This document shows positions 34,047 to 43,999 of a DNA stretch of 64,000 bases, in pieces. The DNA lies in the NCBI RefSeq assembly GCF_021390575.1, contig NZ_JAJEJQ010000002.1, forward strand, positions 1,364,001 through 1,428,000, read 5' to 3'. The first letter of the stretch is position 1. Every line of letters starts with the position of its first letter. Position numbers and translations under genes: made by a program. This stretch comes from Paraburkholderia adhaesiva (GTDB lineage Bacteria; Pseudomonadota; Gammaproteobacteria; Burkholderiales; Burkholderiaceae). The notes under the pieces are model-generated. The model ran no database searches. It saw only the letters and a list, made by a program, of their open reading frames with translations, and was not told the origin of the DNA.

Positions 34047-35219
34047 ATGAGCGATCCCGTACTCGAATCCGCCCTGCTGCCAGCATCCGCCGTGCCCGCC
34101 GCGCCTACACGCCACGTCGCCGGGACCGCCGGAGTAATAGCCAGCGAGCACCTGATCGATGCACTGCGCGGCTTCGCGGCCTTGCTGGTCGCGTATTTCC
34201 ATTGCCGCCAGGTCACGTGGATCGGCATGGAGGCCTTCCACCACTCGCACGCGAGCCTTGCCGAACCCAGCTCGATCGCTGCCTGGCTCACGCTGCCAGT
34301 AGCATGGGGATCGGCGGGTGTGCCGATTTTCTTCGTCATCAGCGGCTATTGCATCCATCGCAGCGGCGCGGCTCGCCTCGTTGCGAATCCGGATTTCCGT
34401 CTCGATGCGCGGCAATTCTGGCTGCGCCGCCTCGTGCGCATCTATCCCGTGCTGCTGGCAGCGCTACTGCTGACGTTCGCCGCCGACTCGATCAGCCTCA
34501 CGCTGTCGCCGGTTAGCCACAAAATTCTCGATATCGGGCCGCGTGCATTTCTCATCAATCTGTTCTCGTTGCAAGGCGTGGCTGGCAAGACGTACGGCTC
34601 GAACGGCGCGCTTTGGACGCTATCGCTCGAAGTGCAGTTTTATCTGCTCTACCCGCTCGTCTTCGCACTGCGCCGCCGCTTTGGCCTCGCTGCCATCGTC
34701 GCGGGCATCGCGGCGATCAACGTCGTATCGGCATTGACGCTGCAGCGGCACGACCTCACGTTCTTCACGTCGTACTGGTTTTCGTGGATTCTTGGCGCAT
34801 GGATTGCTGAAGCGCGCCTGCGCAACTCCCCTGGCATTCCATTCGCCTACGCCACCGCCACGCTGCTCGCGGCAGCCGGGTGCGTAGCGTTCCACTTCGG
34901 CCAATATGGCGCGTTCCAGCTCTGGTCGCTTGCCTTTGCGTGCTATCTCGTCAAGGCGCTGTCGCGTCCGTTCGTGCCGGGCCGAATCGTGACGCCGATA
35001 TTCTCGAAGATCGGCGACTTCAGTTACTCGCTCTATTTGATCCACCTGCCGCTCTTCGTGCTGCTCGCCTCGCTGCTCTATCGCTCTGCACTGCAGCCTT
35101 CCATCTGGCCGTCGTTTGGCTTCACGCTGAGTGTTTTGCCCGTCGCGTGGATCTTTTATCGCCTGTTCGAACGGCCAGCTCAGAACGCTGCTGCGCGGCT
35201 GCGGCGGCGCACTGCTTGA
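34047..35219 (+). CDS. bceS: Membrane acyltransferase (acyltransferase-3 family), BceS
   Basis: This 390-residue integral membrane protein has the acyltransferase-3 signature: an N-terminal LIDALRGFAALLVAYFHC with its essential Arg/His, VPIFFVISGYCIHRSG, and about ten helices. Such proteins move acetyl groups from the cytoplasm to exported sugars. Cepacian is acetylated, so this is a likely O-acetyltransferase. The first 20-30 residues are poorly conserved and the start is uncertain. An AT-rich stretch upstream (33870-34046) should hold its promoter. Confidence 0.88.
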   Translation: MSDPVLESALLPASAVPAAPTRHVAGTAGVIASEHLIDALRGFAALLVAYFHCRQVTWIGMEAFHHSHASLAEPSSIAAWLTLPVAWGSAGVPIFFVISGYCIHRSGAARLVANPDFRLDARQFWLRRLVRIYPVLLAALLLTFAADSISLTLSPVSHKILDIGPRAFLINLFSLQGVAGKTYGSNGALWTLSLEVQFYLLYPLVFALRRRFGLAAIVAGIAAINVVSALTLQRHDLTFFTSYWFSWILGAWIAEARLRNSPGIPFAYATATLLAAAGCVAFHFGQYGAFQLWSLAFACYLVKALSRPFVPGRIVTPIFSKIGDFSYSLYLIHLPLFVLLASLLYRSALQPSIWPSFGFTLSVLPVAWIFYRLFERPAQNAAARLRRRTA

Positions 35220-35244
35220 CGCGCCGCCCCAAGGCGGTACGCAC

Positions 35245-37731
35245 TTAACGTTGACGACGGCGGCGCTTCGCGACCGCGTCCAGCACGCGCTCCACGGCCC
35301 CGACGTACTGCACCTTGCCGAAACGCGCACGCGCCGTAGCCAGCCCGCCAGCCGCGAGCCGCGCGCGCAATGCGGGATCGTCGTGCAGCGAAGAGAGCGT
35401 GGCGGCCAGTTCGGCGGCGTCACCGGGCGTGCACAGCAGACCGCTCTCGCCATGCTCCAGGATTTCGGTCACGCCGCCTTCACGTGAAGCCACCACCGGG
35501 CGCTGCGCCAACATACCTTCAACCACGACGCGGCCAAAAGGCTCCGGCGTGATTGACGTGTGGGCAATCACATCGACGGCACGCATGCAGGCCGCAATGT
35601 CGCGACGAAAGCCAAGGAAGTGCACGCGCGCCGAAAGCCCATGCGTTTCGACGAACGCGCGCAGCTCCGCCTCATAGGCGTCTTCGCCGAAGAGCGGCGC
35701 CCCAACCAGCACCGCATGCATGCGCGTGTCGATGAGGAGCGCTTCAAGCAGGATGTGTTGCCCCTTCCAACGCGCAAGGCGACTAAATGCACCGACCAGA
35801 AAGGCGTCCTCTGGCAGACCGATTTCCTGGCGCAACTGCCGCTGCGCAACCTGTTCGATAGCGATGAATGGGGCTTCGTCTACGCCGTTGTGCACGACGT
35901 CGATACGTCGAGTATCGAAGCCGGTCAGTTGCTGAAACACGCGTGCGGAGGCGTGCGAGTTCGCAATTACATGCGCGAGGCCGAGCTTCGCGCAGGCCTT
36001 GATGACCGAGCGTTGGACACGACCGAAGTGCTCCGCGCTCACGATGTCACGCAGGTGCCAGACCACCGGCTTGCGCGCGAACCGTCCGGCGAGCACACCG
36101 ATCACCATTGCACGCTGCGTGTTGGCATAGAGCACGTCCGCGTCGCGTGCGCGGCTCCGCGTCTCACGCACAAGCGACGCGATGCCAGCCAGCACGCCAA
36201 GCCGTGGCGCCGGTCCGCCATCGCGCCTCAGGTGGCGCAACGCGCCGGAATCCAGCACGTCGACGCGCGCGCCAGCGGCGGCGAGCGCTTCGCGGAAAGG
36301 CCCATCGTTGAACAGCAAAACGTCGATGCGTGTACGCAGCCCCTTCACCACTTCGAGCAGCGAAAGCTCCGCACCGCCGAGCACGCCACTCTGGTCGATG
36401 GCGAGTACACGTGGTGCGTCGTCGGCCGTATCGTCGGAGCGCGTCGGCGGCGCCGGAATGGCACGCGCAACATCACGGGCCGAAATCTCCGGCACCGCCT
36501 CTCTCACACGCGCCAGCAATTGCTCGCGGAAATGCGCGGCGGAAAAGCGCTCCGCATTCACGCGGCAATCCTCCGCGCGGATACGGCCGGGATCGCGCTC
36601 GAATGTATTGACGGCTGCGATGATCGCCTCCGCACTTTGCTCCGCGAAAAAGAGACCGGTGGGCCGTGAAGTGTCGCGCACCGTTTCCAATGCGCCGCCC
36701 TTGCCGTAAGCGATGACGGGCGTGCCGCACGCCTGCGCCTCGACCACGGAGATGCCGAAGTCCTCCTCGGCCGCAAACACGAAAGCCCTCGCGCGCCGCA
36801 TTCGATCGTGCAGCACCGCAAACGGCTGATACCCCATGATTTCGACGTTCGGCGTCGCTTTCGCGCGAATCTTGTCCATGTCGGGGCCATCGCCAATCAC
36901 GACAAGCTTGCGCTCCGGCATTCGCGCGAACGCTTCGACGATCAGATCGATCTTCTTGTACGGTACGAGTCGCGACGCGGTTAGATAGAAATCCTCCTTC
37001 TGCATCGCGAGTTCGAATGCATCGATGGCGACGGGTGGATACACGACAGCCGCCTCACGCTGATACACCTTGTGAATACGGCGCGCGATGAATTGCGAAT
37101 TGGCGACGAATTGATCAACCGAATTCGCAGTACGCACGTCCCAGTTGCGGATGTAGTGAAGGATGAGCCGCGCCATCGCAGACTTGGGTCCATGTGTGAG
37201 CTGCGATTCCTGCAGATATTGATGCTGGAGATCCCACGCGTAGCGGATCGGCGAGTGGACGTAGCTCAGATGAAACTGGTCCGGTCCCGTCAACACACCC
37301 TTGGCCACGGCGTGGCTACTCGATATCACCACGTCGTAGGCTGAGACGTCGAGTTGCTCGATGGCCAACGGCATTAGCGGCAGCCACGCACGATACTTCT
37401 TGCGCGCAAACGGCAGTTTCTGGATGAACGACGTCGTGACCTTTTTGCCGCGCAGGAACGCGCGGTCTTTATCGTCGACAAAATCGACGACAGCAAAGAG
37501 ATCGGCCTCGGGAAAACAGTCGATGATCTGTTCAAGCACGCGTTCCGCGCCGGCATACGTGACCAGCCAGTCATGCACGATCGCCACGCGTGGCGTTTGC
37601 TTCAAGCGCGCAGGCCTTAGCGCCGTCACAACTGCGGCTTCACCGCGTTTCGATGCGGATGTTACGCGCCGCATTGAAGGTGCGGCGTTACGTTCGGACG
37701 TCGCCGCTTCGTCAATCAGTTCGTGACTCAT
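35245..37731 (-). CDS. bceR: Large two-domain glycosyltransferase (GT4 + GT4), BceR
   Basis: At 828 residues this is about twice the usual GT4 length. It holds two full GT-B modules. The first (about 45-420) starts RVAIVHDWLVTYAGAERVL and has the donor-site motif AAEEDFGISVVEAQACGTPVIAY. The second (about 445-815) starts RVLAIDQSGVLGGAELSLLEVV and has TSITPEPFGRVVVEGMLAQRPVVAS. Each has the E-x7-E pair. The linker is Ala/Pro/Asp-rich. It probably adds two sugars of the side chain, possibly Rha, Gal or Man. It overlaps the bceQ stop by 4 bases. Confidence 0.9.
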   Translation of the reverse strand: MSHELIDEAATSERNAAPSMRRVTSASKRGEAAVVTALRPARLKQTPRVAIVHDWLVTYAGAERVLEQIIDCFPEADLFAVVDFVDDKDRAFLRGKKVTTSFIQKLPFARKKYRAWLPLMPLAIEQLDVSAYDVVISSSHAVAKGVLTGPDQFHLSYVHSPIRYAWDLQHQYLQESQLTHGPKSAMARLILHYIRNWDVRTANSVDQFVANSQFIARRIHKVYQREAAVVYPPVAIDAFELAMQKEDFYLTASRLVPYKKIDLIVEAFARMPERKLVVIGDGPDMDKIRAKATPNVEIMGYQPFAVLHDRMRRARAFVFAAEEDFGISVVEAQACGTPVIAYGKGGALETVRDTSRPTGLFFAEQSAEAIIAAVNTFERDPGRIRAEDCRVNAERFSAAHFREQLLARVREAVPEISARDVARAIPAPPTRSDDTADDAPRVLAIDQSGVLGGAELSLLEVVKGLRTRIDVLLFNDGPFREALAAAGARVDVLDSGALRHLRRDGGPAPRLGVLAGIASLVRETRSRARDADVLYANTQRAMVIGVLAGRFARKPVVWHLRDIVSAEHFGRVQRSVIKACAKLGLAHVIANSHASARVFQQLTGFDTRRIDVVHNGVDEAPFIAIEQVAQRQLRQEIGLPEDAFLVGAFSRLARWKGQHILLEALLIDTRMHAVLVGAPLFGEDAYEAELRAFVETHGLSARVHFLGFRRDIAACMRAVDVIAHTSITPEPFGRVVVEGMLAQRPVVASREGGVTEILEHGESGLLCTPGDAAELAATLSSLHDDPALRARLAAGGLATARARFGKVQYVGAVERVLDAVAKRRRRQR

Positions 37732-39194
37732 GCGCTTTTCCGTGAATTCAAACGAAACAAAAAAGAACGGGCGTAGCCACGCAACATCGGCGTGCTAGCC
37801 ACCGACCACACAATATTCGCCGCCGACAACACCACGCCCGCGCCGATGGCGTAGATCGCGGCTGGCAACCACCACGCCATCGCAAGCGCAGCCGCGAGGA
37901 AACTCAGATGCGCGAACATATCGACGAGAATCGTGCGGGTGCGAATGCGTGCCAGACGTAGCAACACGAGGTAGTCGAAGAGCGCACGCGCGAGCACCGC
38001 TGCAGCCGCACCGGGCAGACCGTAGTGATCGATACCGAACCACAGCAGCCCGGCGAACAACGGCAACTCGACGAGCCCGACACGCGCTGTTGCCGCCGGA
38101 TTGTTCTGCGCCTGGATCAGCACGCGGGTGACGCTGGCCTGCCCGACCAGCCAGACAGCCACGATCAGCACGCGGCCTACGGGTGCGCCGTGTTCCGCGA
38201 GCACCGGCCCGACCCACGCGCGCAGGAACGGTTCAAGCACGACGATCGCGCCGATTGCTACCGGCGTGAATACCGCGTTGAGAAACTGCAGCGATTGCGC
38301 GGCGATCTCGTCGGCATGGTCGCGGCGCAGCGCGGAAAGACGCGGAAACAACGTGCGCACGAGCGCGTTCGGCACGAGGTTAAGGCGCGTGACGAGGTTT
38401 TGCGGCACCGTGTAGTAGGTAACGAAACGCGCGCCGAGACCCGCACCCAGCATCAGGCGGTCGAGCGAATCGGCCACCATGCCCATGACGCTCGCGACCA
38501 GCATCCAGCCACCAAAGTTGAAGAGTGCCTTCGACGTATCGAAGCGCGGACCGCGCAACGTATGGATGCTAAGCACCCGCAGCGCCGAGCGCCCCAGCAA
38601 CACGCCCGCGATGACTCGCGCGAACACGGCGGCAGCAAGCACGGTTTGCAGGTTCGGCGCAATGGCCCACGCGGCGGCGAGCGGCAGCAGCTGAAACAGA
38701 AATGTCCCGAGCGTCTGATTCGTGTTGTAGATGCCGAAGCGCTCGGCGCCATTGATGGCGCCCGCGAACACCCACGAAACATTCGCCACAGGAATCGCGA
38801 CGGCGAGCCACGGCAGCGCGAGAAACACCTCGTGACGCAACGCGGACGAAACATGCGAGAAATACGCCGTGTAGAGCGCGCCGCCCGAATAGATCAGCAA
38901 TCCACCGATCACGCCGGTCGTGAAGTTGAGCCAGAAAGCACTCCAGAAAACGCGCTCGCAAGCCTCGGCGTCGCCGGACGCATGCGCCTTCGAAATGTGA
39001 TTCTGCGCTGCCATGCTCATGCCGAGATCGAGCACGCTGAAATAGCCGATCAGCGTCCACACGAGCGCGACCACGCCATAGCGCTCGACGCCGAGCAGGC
39101 GAATATACGAGGGCACCGTGACCAGCGACACGAAGGTCGGCAGCACGAGGCCGAATAGATTGATCGCGACGTTACGCAGTATTGCCTTGTCCAT
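37728..39194 (-). CDS. bceQ: Polysaccharide repeat-unit flippase (Wzx-like), BceQ
   Basis: This 488-residue protein has twelve or more predicted helices and the MATE/Wzx N-terminus AINLFGLVLPTFVSLVTVPSYIRLLGVERYGVVALVWTL. In the Wzx/Wzy route it moves the lipid-linked repeat unit from the cytoplasmic to the periplasmic face of the inner membrane. It is the only flippase gene in the locus. Its stop overlaps the bceR start. Confidence 0.9.
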   Translation of the reverse strand: MDKAILRNVAINLFGLVLPTFVSLVTVPSYIRLLGVERYGVVALVWTLIGYFSVLDLGMSMAAQNHISKAHASGDAEACERVFWSAFWLNFTTGVIGGLLIYSGGALYTAYFSHVSSALRHEVFLALPWLAVAIPVANVSWVFAGAINGAERFGIYNTNQTLGTFLFQLLPLAAAWAIAPNLQTVLAAAVFARVIAGVLLGRSALRVLSIHTLRGPRFDTSKALFNFGGWMLVASVMGMVADSLDRLMLGAGLGARFVTYYTVPQNLVTRLNLVPNALVRTLFPRLSALRRDHADEIAAQSLQFLNAVFTPVAIGAIVVLEPFLRAWVGPVLAEHGAPVGRVLIVAVWLVGQASVTRVLIQAQNNPAATARVGLVELPLFAGLLWFGIDHYGLPGAAAAVLARALFDYLVLLRLARIRTRTILVDMFAHLSFLAAALAMAWWLPAAIYAIGAGVVLSAANIVWSVASTPMLRGYARSFLFRLNSRKSA

Positions 39195-39227
39195 GCAGTT
39201 TCCAGTGGCGGCGGTTGCGACGGGGCG

Positions 39228-41441
39228 TTAAGCCGGTTTCCAGCGATACATGAGTACCTTGCCGCGCGCATCCTCCTCGACGAAGACGAGGTATTCGCCA
39301 TCGGGCTGCCGGTGCGCACTGATGCCGAACGGCACGTCGACCCAGCCCGACGCATTACCGACTTCAGGGCCAGGCCCGAAGGTGCCGATCTCCTTCGCGC
39401 TGGATTTGTCGTACACGCAGACGGTCCCCGCGGGTTCGACAACGAAGATGTATTGCCCCTCCACGGTGAGGCCGGCGGGAGTAGCAGGTGGCTTCGCTTT
39501 CGGATCCCACGGCAGACGCAGCAAATAGCGCTGTTCCGGCTGCCCGCTCGACCAGTGGTCGTATCGCACGAGCACGCGGCCAGCCTCTTTCGGGAAGCCC
39601 GGATCGTGTGGCGCGTCAGCCGTGTAGCCCGTGACGTACATCGAATCGGAATCCGGTTCATAAATCGCGCGGTGTACTTCGATAAACGGCGCGGGTACCG
39701 CGTATTTATCGAGCTTGTCGTAGGCGTAGATCGGGTTGCCCTTCGCGTCGAGGCCACCAAAGCGGAAACGCCAGATGCCCCGGTTATCGCGCGCGCGCCA
39801 GATATCGCCGCGCGTGTCGATCCACCAGCCCCAGCCGCCGGGCAGCTTGTCCGGGCCTGGATTGCGCGTGAACTCGTCGGCATCGAACGCGCCGTTGCCG
39901 TTCGCGTCGCGCCAGATCCAGTCGCCGCCGGTCGGCGCGTTCGGTACGTGCAATACGCCCCGTTCGCGGCCAGCGATGACACCCGAGGGAATCGCCGTTT
40001 CGCTGTCACGCTGCCCATCGAAGCGATAGATCTTCAGATGATCGGCGTACATGTCGGTCAGGTAGAGAAACGTGCGGCCGTTCAATTGGCGCGCGGTCGG
40101 CAAACCGGGCCACTGGTCCGTGTGGAAGACCGGATCGTCTGGATAGCGGAATCGATTGGTCAGGAAGCCAGCGTATTTCCATTCCTGACCCGGCGGCTTC
40201 GACAGATCGAGTTCGAAGCGCTTATTGCCGGTATAGACGCTGTTCGGGCGCGACGGATCCATCCACGCGCCATCCACGAATAGCAGTCCCTCCACGATCC
40301 AGTTACGCTTGCCCGCCGATGTATAGCTTTCGAGCGACGCGCCAAGGCCTGCGCCGATGCTCTCGTAGCGCGGCCCGATGCCGTTCGTCGAGACGTAGAT
40401 ATTGCCGCGCGCGTCGACGGCCACGCCGGTCAGGCCGTTGAAACGCCCCGGACCGGGACGGCCCGCCGCGCCGGAGAAAATGCCGCCGCGTTCGCCAAGC
40501 ATGCCGCTGAGCGTGTAGTCTTTGCTGCTGCGCGAATAGACGAGGATCTGCTGACGCGGTCCGTTGTCGGCGATCAGGATGCGTTGCGCAGGATCGACGG
40601 CGATATCGACGGCCTGCGTATCGGTCGGCAGTGTGAGCGCATCGTCGCTCAGCAGGTTTCCTTGTGCGGAATAATGCGCGACGCGTGGTGCGTGGTCGGT
40701 GAGTGTGCCCGAGAGTACCCACACCGAACCGTCGCCTGCGAGTGCGATGCGGCCAGGCTCGTGAGCATCCCACTGCGACTGGCGCTGCATTGTGTTCGCG
40801 TCGTAGACCTCGACACGGTTCGCCGTCGTGTTGCTCACGTAAAGCGTCGAATCCGATGCAGCGAGGCCGCCGATATCCGCGTGCGCACCGCTGGCGACAT
40901 CGTTGATCATGAGAAATGCGCCCGAGAGCTGCGCGTGCGGATTGAGCGGATCGGCAGGCGGCTGGAAGGCTGCCGCGCGCTTCGGTTCGTCGAGCGGCCG
41001 CCGCGTGACACCGATCCACTGATGGCCCTTCGGCGGCCAGATGCCGTTGCCGACCAGGTGCCCTTTTTCGTTTCCGACACCCACAGCGGCATACAGATAC
41101 TGGCGATTCACGGCGACCGCATTGCCGCCGCTACCGCCCCAACCGTGCGTACCGCCCGCGAAGCCGAGCATTCTCCCGTCTTGATACGCGCTGATTTCGC
41201 CGCCGCTTTCGTCCCACGGCGCATTCGTGAACACCTTGCCTTCAGGCGTAACCGCGATCGCGGTGATATTGATCTGCGTCCACGTGCCCTGCCCATAACC
41301 ATACGTATTGCCGATCCACGACGTGGTCACGTTCAATTGCGGCGCGGCCACAGTCTGGACCGACGACGTGCATACGAACGCGCACAGCGCGGAAAGTACA
41401 AGCGGTCTGCACAGGCGGTGACCGCGACTCGATGACGGCAA
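39228..41441 (-). CDS. bceP: Exported beta-propeller protein with an EF-hand loop, BceP
   Basis: This protein of about 737 residues is secreted (signal peptide CRPLVLSALCAFVCTSSVQTVAA near its start) and has repeated NHL/SMP-30-like propeller strands (for example LTGVAVDARGNIYVSTNG and PGRIALAGDGSVWVLSG). Near the middle, DANGNGAFDADEF matches an EF-hand calcium loop at positions 1, 3, 5, 6, 8, 9 and 12. I chose a TTG start at 41441 because GGAGG lies 8 bases before it; an ATG at 41483 is the alternative. It has been annotated in related loci as a possible glycosyl hydrolase. It could bind, modify or trim the exported polymer. Confidence 0.75.
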   Translation of the reverse strand: MPSSSRGHRLCRPLVLSALCAFVCTSSVQTVAAPQLNVTTSWIGNTYGYGQGTWTQINITAIAVTPEGKVFTNAPWDESGGEISAYQDGRMLGFAGGTHGWGGSGGNAVAVNRQYLYAAVGVGNEKGHLVGNGIWPPKGHQWIGVTRRPLDEPKRAAAFQPPADPLNPHAQLSGAFLMINDVASGAHADIGGLAASDSTLYVSNTTANRVEVYDANTMQRQSQWDAHEPGRIALAGDGSVWVLSGTLTDHAPRVAHYSAQGNLLSDDALTLPTDTQAVDIAVDPAQRILIADNGPRQQILVYSRSSKDYTLSGMLGERGGIFSGAAGRPGPGRFNGLTGVAVDARGNIYVSTNGIGPRYESIGAGLGASLESYTSAGKRNWIVEGLLFVDGAWMDPSRPNSVYTGNKRFELDLSKPPGQEWKYAGFLTNRFRYPDDPVFHTDQWPGLPTARQLNGRTFLYLTDMYADHLKIYRFDGQRDSETAIPSGVIAGRERGVLHVPNAPTGGDWIWRDANGNGAFDADEFTRNPGPDKLPGGWGWWIDTRGDIWRARDNRGIWRFRFGGLDAKGNPIYAYDKLDKYAVPAPFIEVHRAIYEPDSDSMYVTGYTADAPHDPGFPKEAGRVLVRYDHWSSGQPEQRYLLRLPWDPKAKPPATPAGLTVEGQYIFVVEPAGTVCVYDKSSAKEIGTFGPGPEVGNASGWVDVPFGISAHRQPDGEYLVFVEEDARGKVLMYRWKPA

Positions 41442-41819
41442 GGCAATTCCTCCGTTGGCTATTCGGCAATCTGTCCGGATCATGCCGTACAACAGCGGAG
41501 AAAAATCACCCCCCAAAAACCGAAAATAATTCAAAAATATTCAATGCTTTATCGTCGACATGACATCTTTACTGGTATTCAGTAAATCGAGAAAATGCGG
41601 TCATAAGTACCACCGGCCCGGCGAATCAGGGCGTTTTTTCCGGCACTCGCCTGCACCCGCGTCCATTGCGCTCGTATTCCATTGAATACGCCAGCGCATT
41701 TTCGTCTTTTTGTCGCTCTTAAAGCCAGATTAAATGACGGATATATTTCGCGGTTTTGTCTCAATTAATTCTTTCTAGAATGATCTGGACTTTCCGCGCA
41801 TGCACCCACCAGATACCTG
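41442..41819. other. AT-rich divergent promoter region bceP/bceO
   Basis: About 380 bases much richer in A+T than its surroundings, between the divergent bceP and bceO genes. It should carry the promoters of both the bceP-Q-R unit and the bceO-N-M unit. No defined operator could be picked out. Confidence 0.5.
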
Positions 41820-42902
41820 ATGACCGTAAAGAGCCCCGCAAGTCAAACCGCACCTTCACACCGTATCGTTCAGCTCGACGGCCTGCGCGCATTCGCCGTG
41901 ATGGCCGTCTTCGCACAACACGCGCTGCACGCGCCGCTGTGGATGGGCGTCGATCTGTTCTTCGTGCTCAGCGGCTTTCTGATCACCGGCATCCTGCTCG
42001 AACGCAAGGCGCGCGGCCAATCGTATTTCAGCTATTTCTACGCGCGCCGCGTACGCCGTATCCTGCCGCCTTATTTGCTATTGCTGGCTGTCTCGTCGAT
42101 GCTGTTCGGCCTCGGTTGGGTGCACTTCTGGCGCTGGTATGCATTCTTCGCCACGAATATCGGCGACGCGATCGGCCAGAGTGGCCACGACAGCCTCAAT
42201 ATCCTGTGGTCGCTCGCCGTGGAAGAGCAGTTCTACATCGTCTGGCCATTCATCGTCCTGCTGCTCCCCGAAGCGCTGCTGGCCATCGTAGCGGTTGCAC
42301 TGATCGCGATCGTGCCCGTACTGCGCGCGATCGCGACGCCATGGTTCGACTCGTTCTGGCCAATCTACTACCTCACGCCATTCCGCATGGACCTGCTCGC
42401 CGCAGGCGCCCTGCTCGCCGTACTTGTGCGACGCGACCGCGAAGCACTCGAACCGTTCAAGGTCCCCGCCGCGTTCCTCTTCTTCGCAGCGCTTGCCGTG
42501 CTCGCCTGGCTGCATCTGCATTACCCGCGGTTTCGCGCCGAAAACACGCCGCTTTCAAACGCACTGCTCTATAGCATCTCGCTCGTGCTCTGCACGTCGC
42601 TTGTCGTGATGGCATTGCAGTCCAGCGGTCTCCTGCGGCGCGTCCTCTGCAATCCAGTACTCGTTTATCTGGGCACGATCAGTTACACGATCTACCTCAT
42701 TCACCTGACGATCCTCTACGCCGTGTGGCCGCTCGTTCATAGCCGCACACAGAGCGCCGCCATTGCGCTCGCATTAACGCTCGCCTATGCGAGCGCAAGC
42801 TGGTTCCTTTTCGAAAAGCGCCTGACTCGCGGTCCGCACGCGCGGCGAATGACGCAAACACCCAGCGTCCCCGTGGCAAGTGCATCCGGCACGCAGCCCT
42901 GA
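41820..42902 (+). CDS. bceO: Membrane acyltransferase (acyltransferase-3 family), BceO
   Basis: This 360-residue protein has the acyltransferase-3 start RIVQLDGLRAFAVMAVFAQHALHAPLWMGVDLFFVLSGFLITGILLE and about ten helices. It has WSLAVEEQFYIVWP, typical of the OafA-like group. It likely O-acetylates the polysaccharide or its repeat unit in or at the periplasmic face of the membrane. It is the second such enzyme in the locus besides BceS, and starts a plus-strand unit with bceN and bceM. Confidence 0.88.
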   Translation: MTVKSPASQTAPSHRIVQLDGLRAFAVMAVFAQHALHAPLWMGVDLFFVLSGFLITGILLERKARGQSYFSYFYARRVRRILPPYLLLLAVSSMLFGLGWVHFWRWYAFFATNIGDAIGQSGHDSLNILWSLAVEEQFYIVWPFIVLLLPEALLAIVAVALIAIVPVLRAIATPWFDSFWPIYYLTPFRMDLLAAGALLAVLVRRDREALEPFKVPAAFLFFAALAVLAWLHLHYPRFRAENTPLSNALLYSISLVLCTSLVVMALQSSGLLRRVLCNPVLVYLGTISYTIYLIHLTILYAVWPLVHSRTQSAAIALALTLAYASASWFLFEKRLTRGPHARRMTQTPSVPVASASGTQP

Positions 42903-42955
42903 ACGTCCGACCACTCGGTCTCCCGATCCCCGTTAATTTCACAGAGGGCTATTCC

Positions 42956-43999
42956 ATGAATGCACGACGCAAAGCCATCATCACCGGCGTATCCGGCCAG
43001 GACGGCGCATACCTGACCCGCCTGCTGCTGGACAAGGGCTATCACGTCACCGGCACGTACCGCCGCACCAGTTCGGTCAATTTCTGGCGTATGAACGAAC
43101 TTGGCGTACTCGAACATCCTGCCCTCGAACTCGTCGAACACGATCTCACCGACGCCGGTTCCGCGCTTCGCCTGATCGAGCGTTCAAAAGCCGACGAAAT
43201 CTACAACCTTGCGGCACAAAGCTTCGTCGGCGTATCGTTCGACCAGCCCGTCACGACTGCCGAAGTCACGGGTATCGGCGCGCTGAACCTGCTAGAAGCG
43301 ATCCGCGTCATAAATCCACGCATCCGCTTCTACCAGGCGTCCACCTCCGAGATGTTCGGCAAGGTGCGCGCCGTCCCGCAAAACGAAGAAACGGCGTTCT
43401 ATCCGCGCAGCCCCTACGGCATCGCCAAGCTCTTCGCGCACTGGTCTACGGTGAACTATCGCGAGTCATACGATCTCTTCGCGACAAGCGGCATTCTCTT
43501 CAATCACGAATCGCCACTACGTGGCCGCGAATTCGTGACGCGCAAGATCACGGATGCGGTCGCGAAGATCAAGCTCGGCAAGCAGCAGATGCTCGAACTG
43601 GGCAACCTCGATGCAAAACGTGACTGGGGCTTTGCGTCCGAGTATGTCGAAGGCATGTGGCGCATGCTCCAGGCCAGTCGCCCCGACACCTACGTCCTCG
43701 CCACCGGCCGCACGGAAACCGTGCGCGATTTCGTGACGATGGCGTTCGCCGCGGCGGGCACGCAGCTCGAATGGTCGGGCCGGGACGAGCGCGAGACCGG
43801 CATCGACATTTCGACGGGACGGACGCTCGTGCGCGTGAATCCGCGTTTCTTCCGTCCTGCCGAAGTCGACCTGCTGATCGGCGACGCGAGCCGGGCGCGC
43901 GCCGACCTCGGCTGGGAAGCGCGCACGACACTCGAGCAGCTTTGCCAGATGATGGTCGCCGCCGACCTCGCACGCAACGAACGCAATGACACGTTCTGA
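42956..43999 (+). CDS. bceN: GDP-mannose 4,6-dehydratase, BceN
   Basis: This 347-residue extended-SDR enzyme converts GDP-D-mannose to GDP-4-keto-6-deoxy-mannose. It shows the GMD features: NADP motif ITGVSGQDGAYLTRLLL, YRRTSS, the Thr/Ser-Glu of STSEMFGKV and the YxxxK pair in YPRSPYGIAKL. It supplies the intermediate reduced by BceM. The bceM gene starts 14 bases inside its 3' end, so they are coupled. Confidence 0.95.
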   Translation: MNARRKAIITGVSGQDGAYLTRLLLDKGYHVTGTYRRTSSVNFWRMNELGVLEHPALELVEHDLTDAGSALRLIERSKADEIYNLAAQSFVGVSFDQPVTTAEVTGIGALNLLEAIRVINPRIRFYQASTSEMFGKVRAVPQNEETAFYPRSPYGIAKLFAHWSTVNYRESYDLFATSGILFNHESPLRGREFVTRKITDAVAKIKLGKQQMLELGNLDAKRDWGFASEYVEGMWRMLQASRPDTYVLATGRTETVRDFVTMAFAAAGTQLEWSGRDERETGIDISTGRTLVRVNPRFFRPAEVDLLIGDASRARADLGWEARTTLEQLCQMMVAADLARNERNDTF

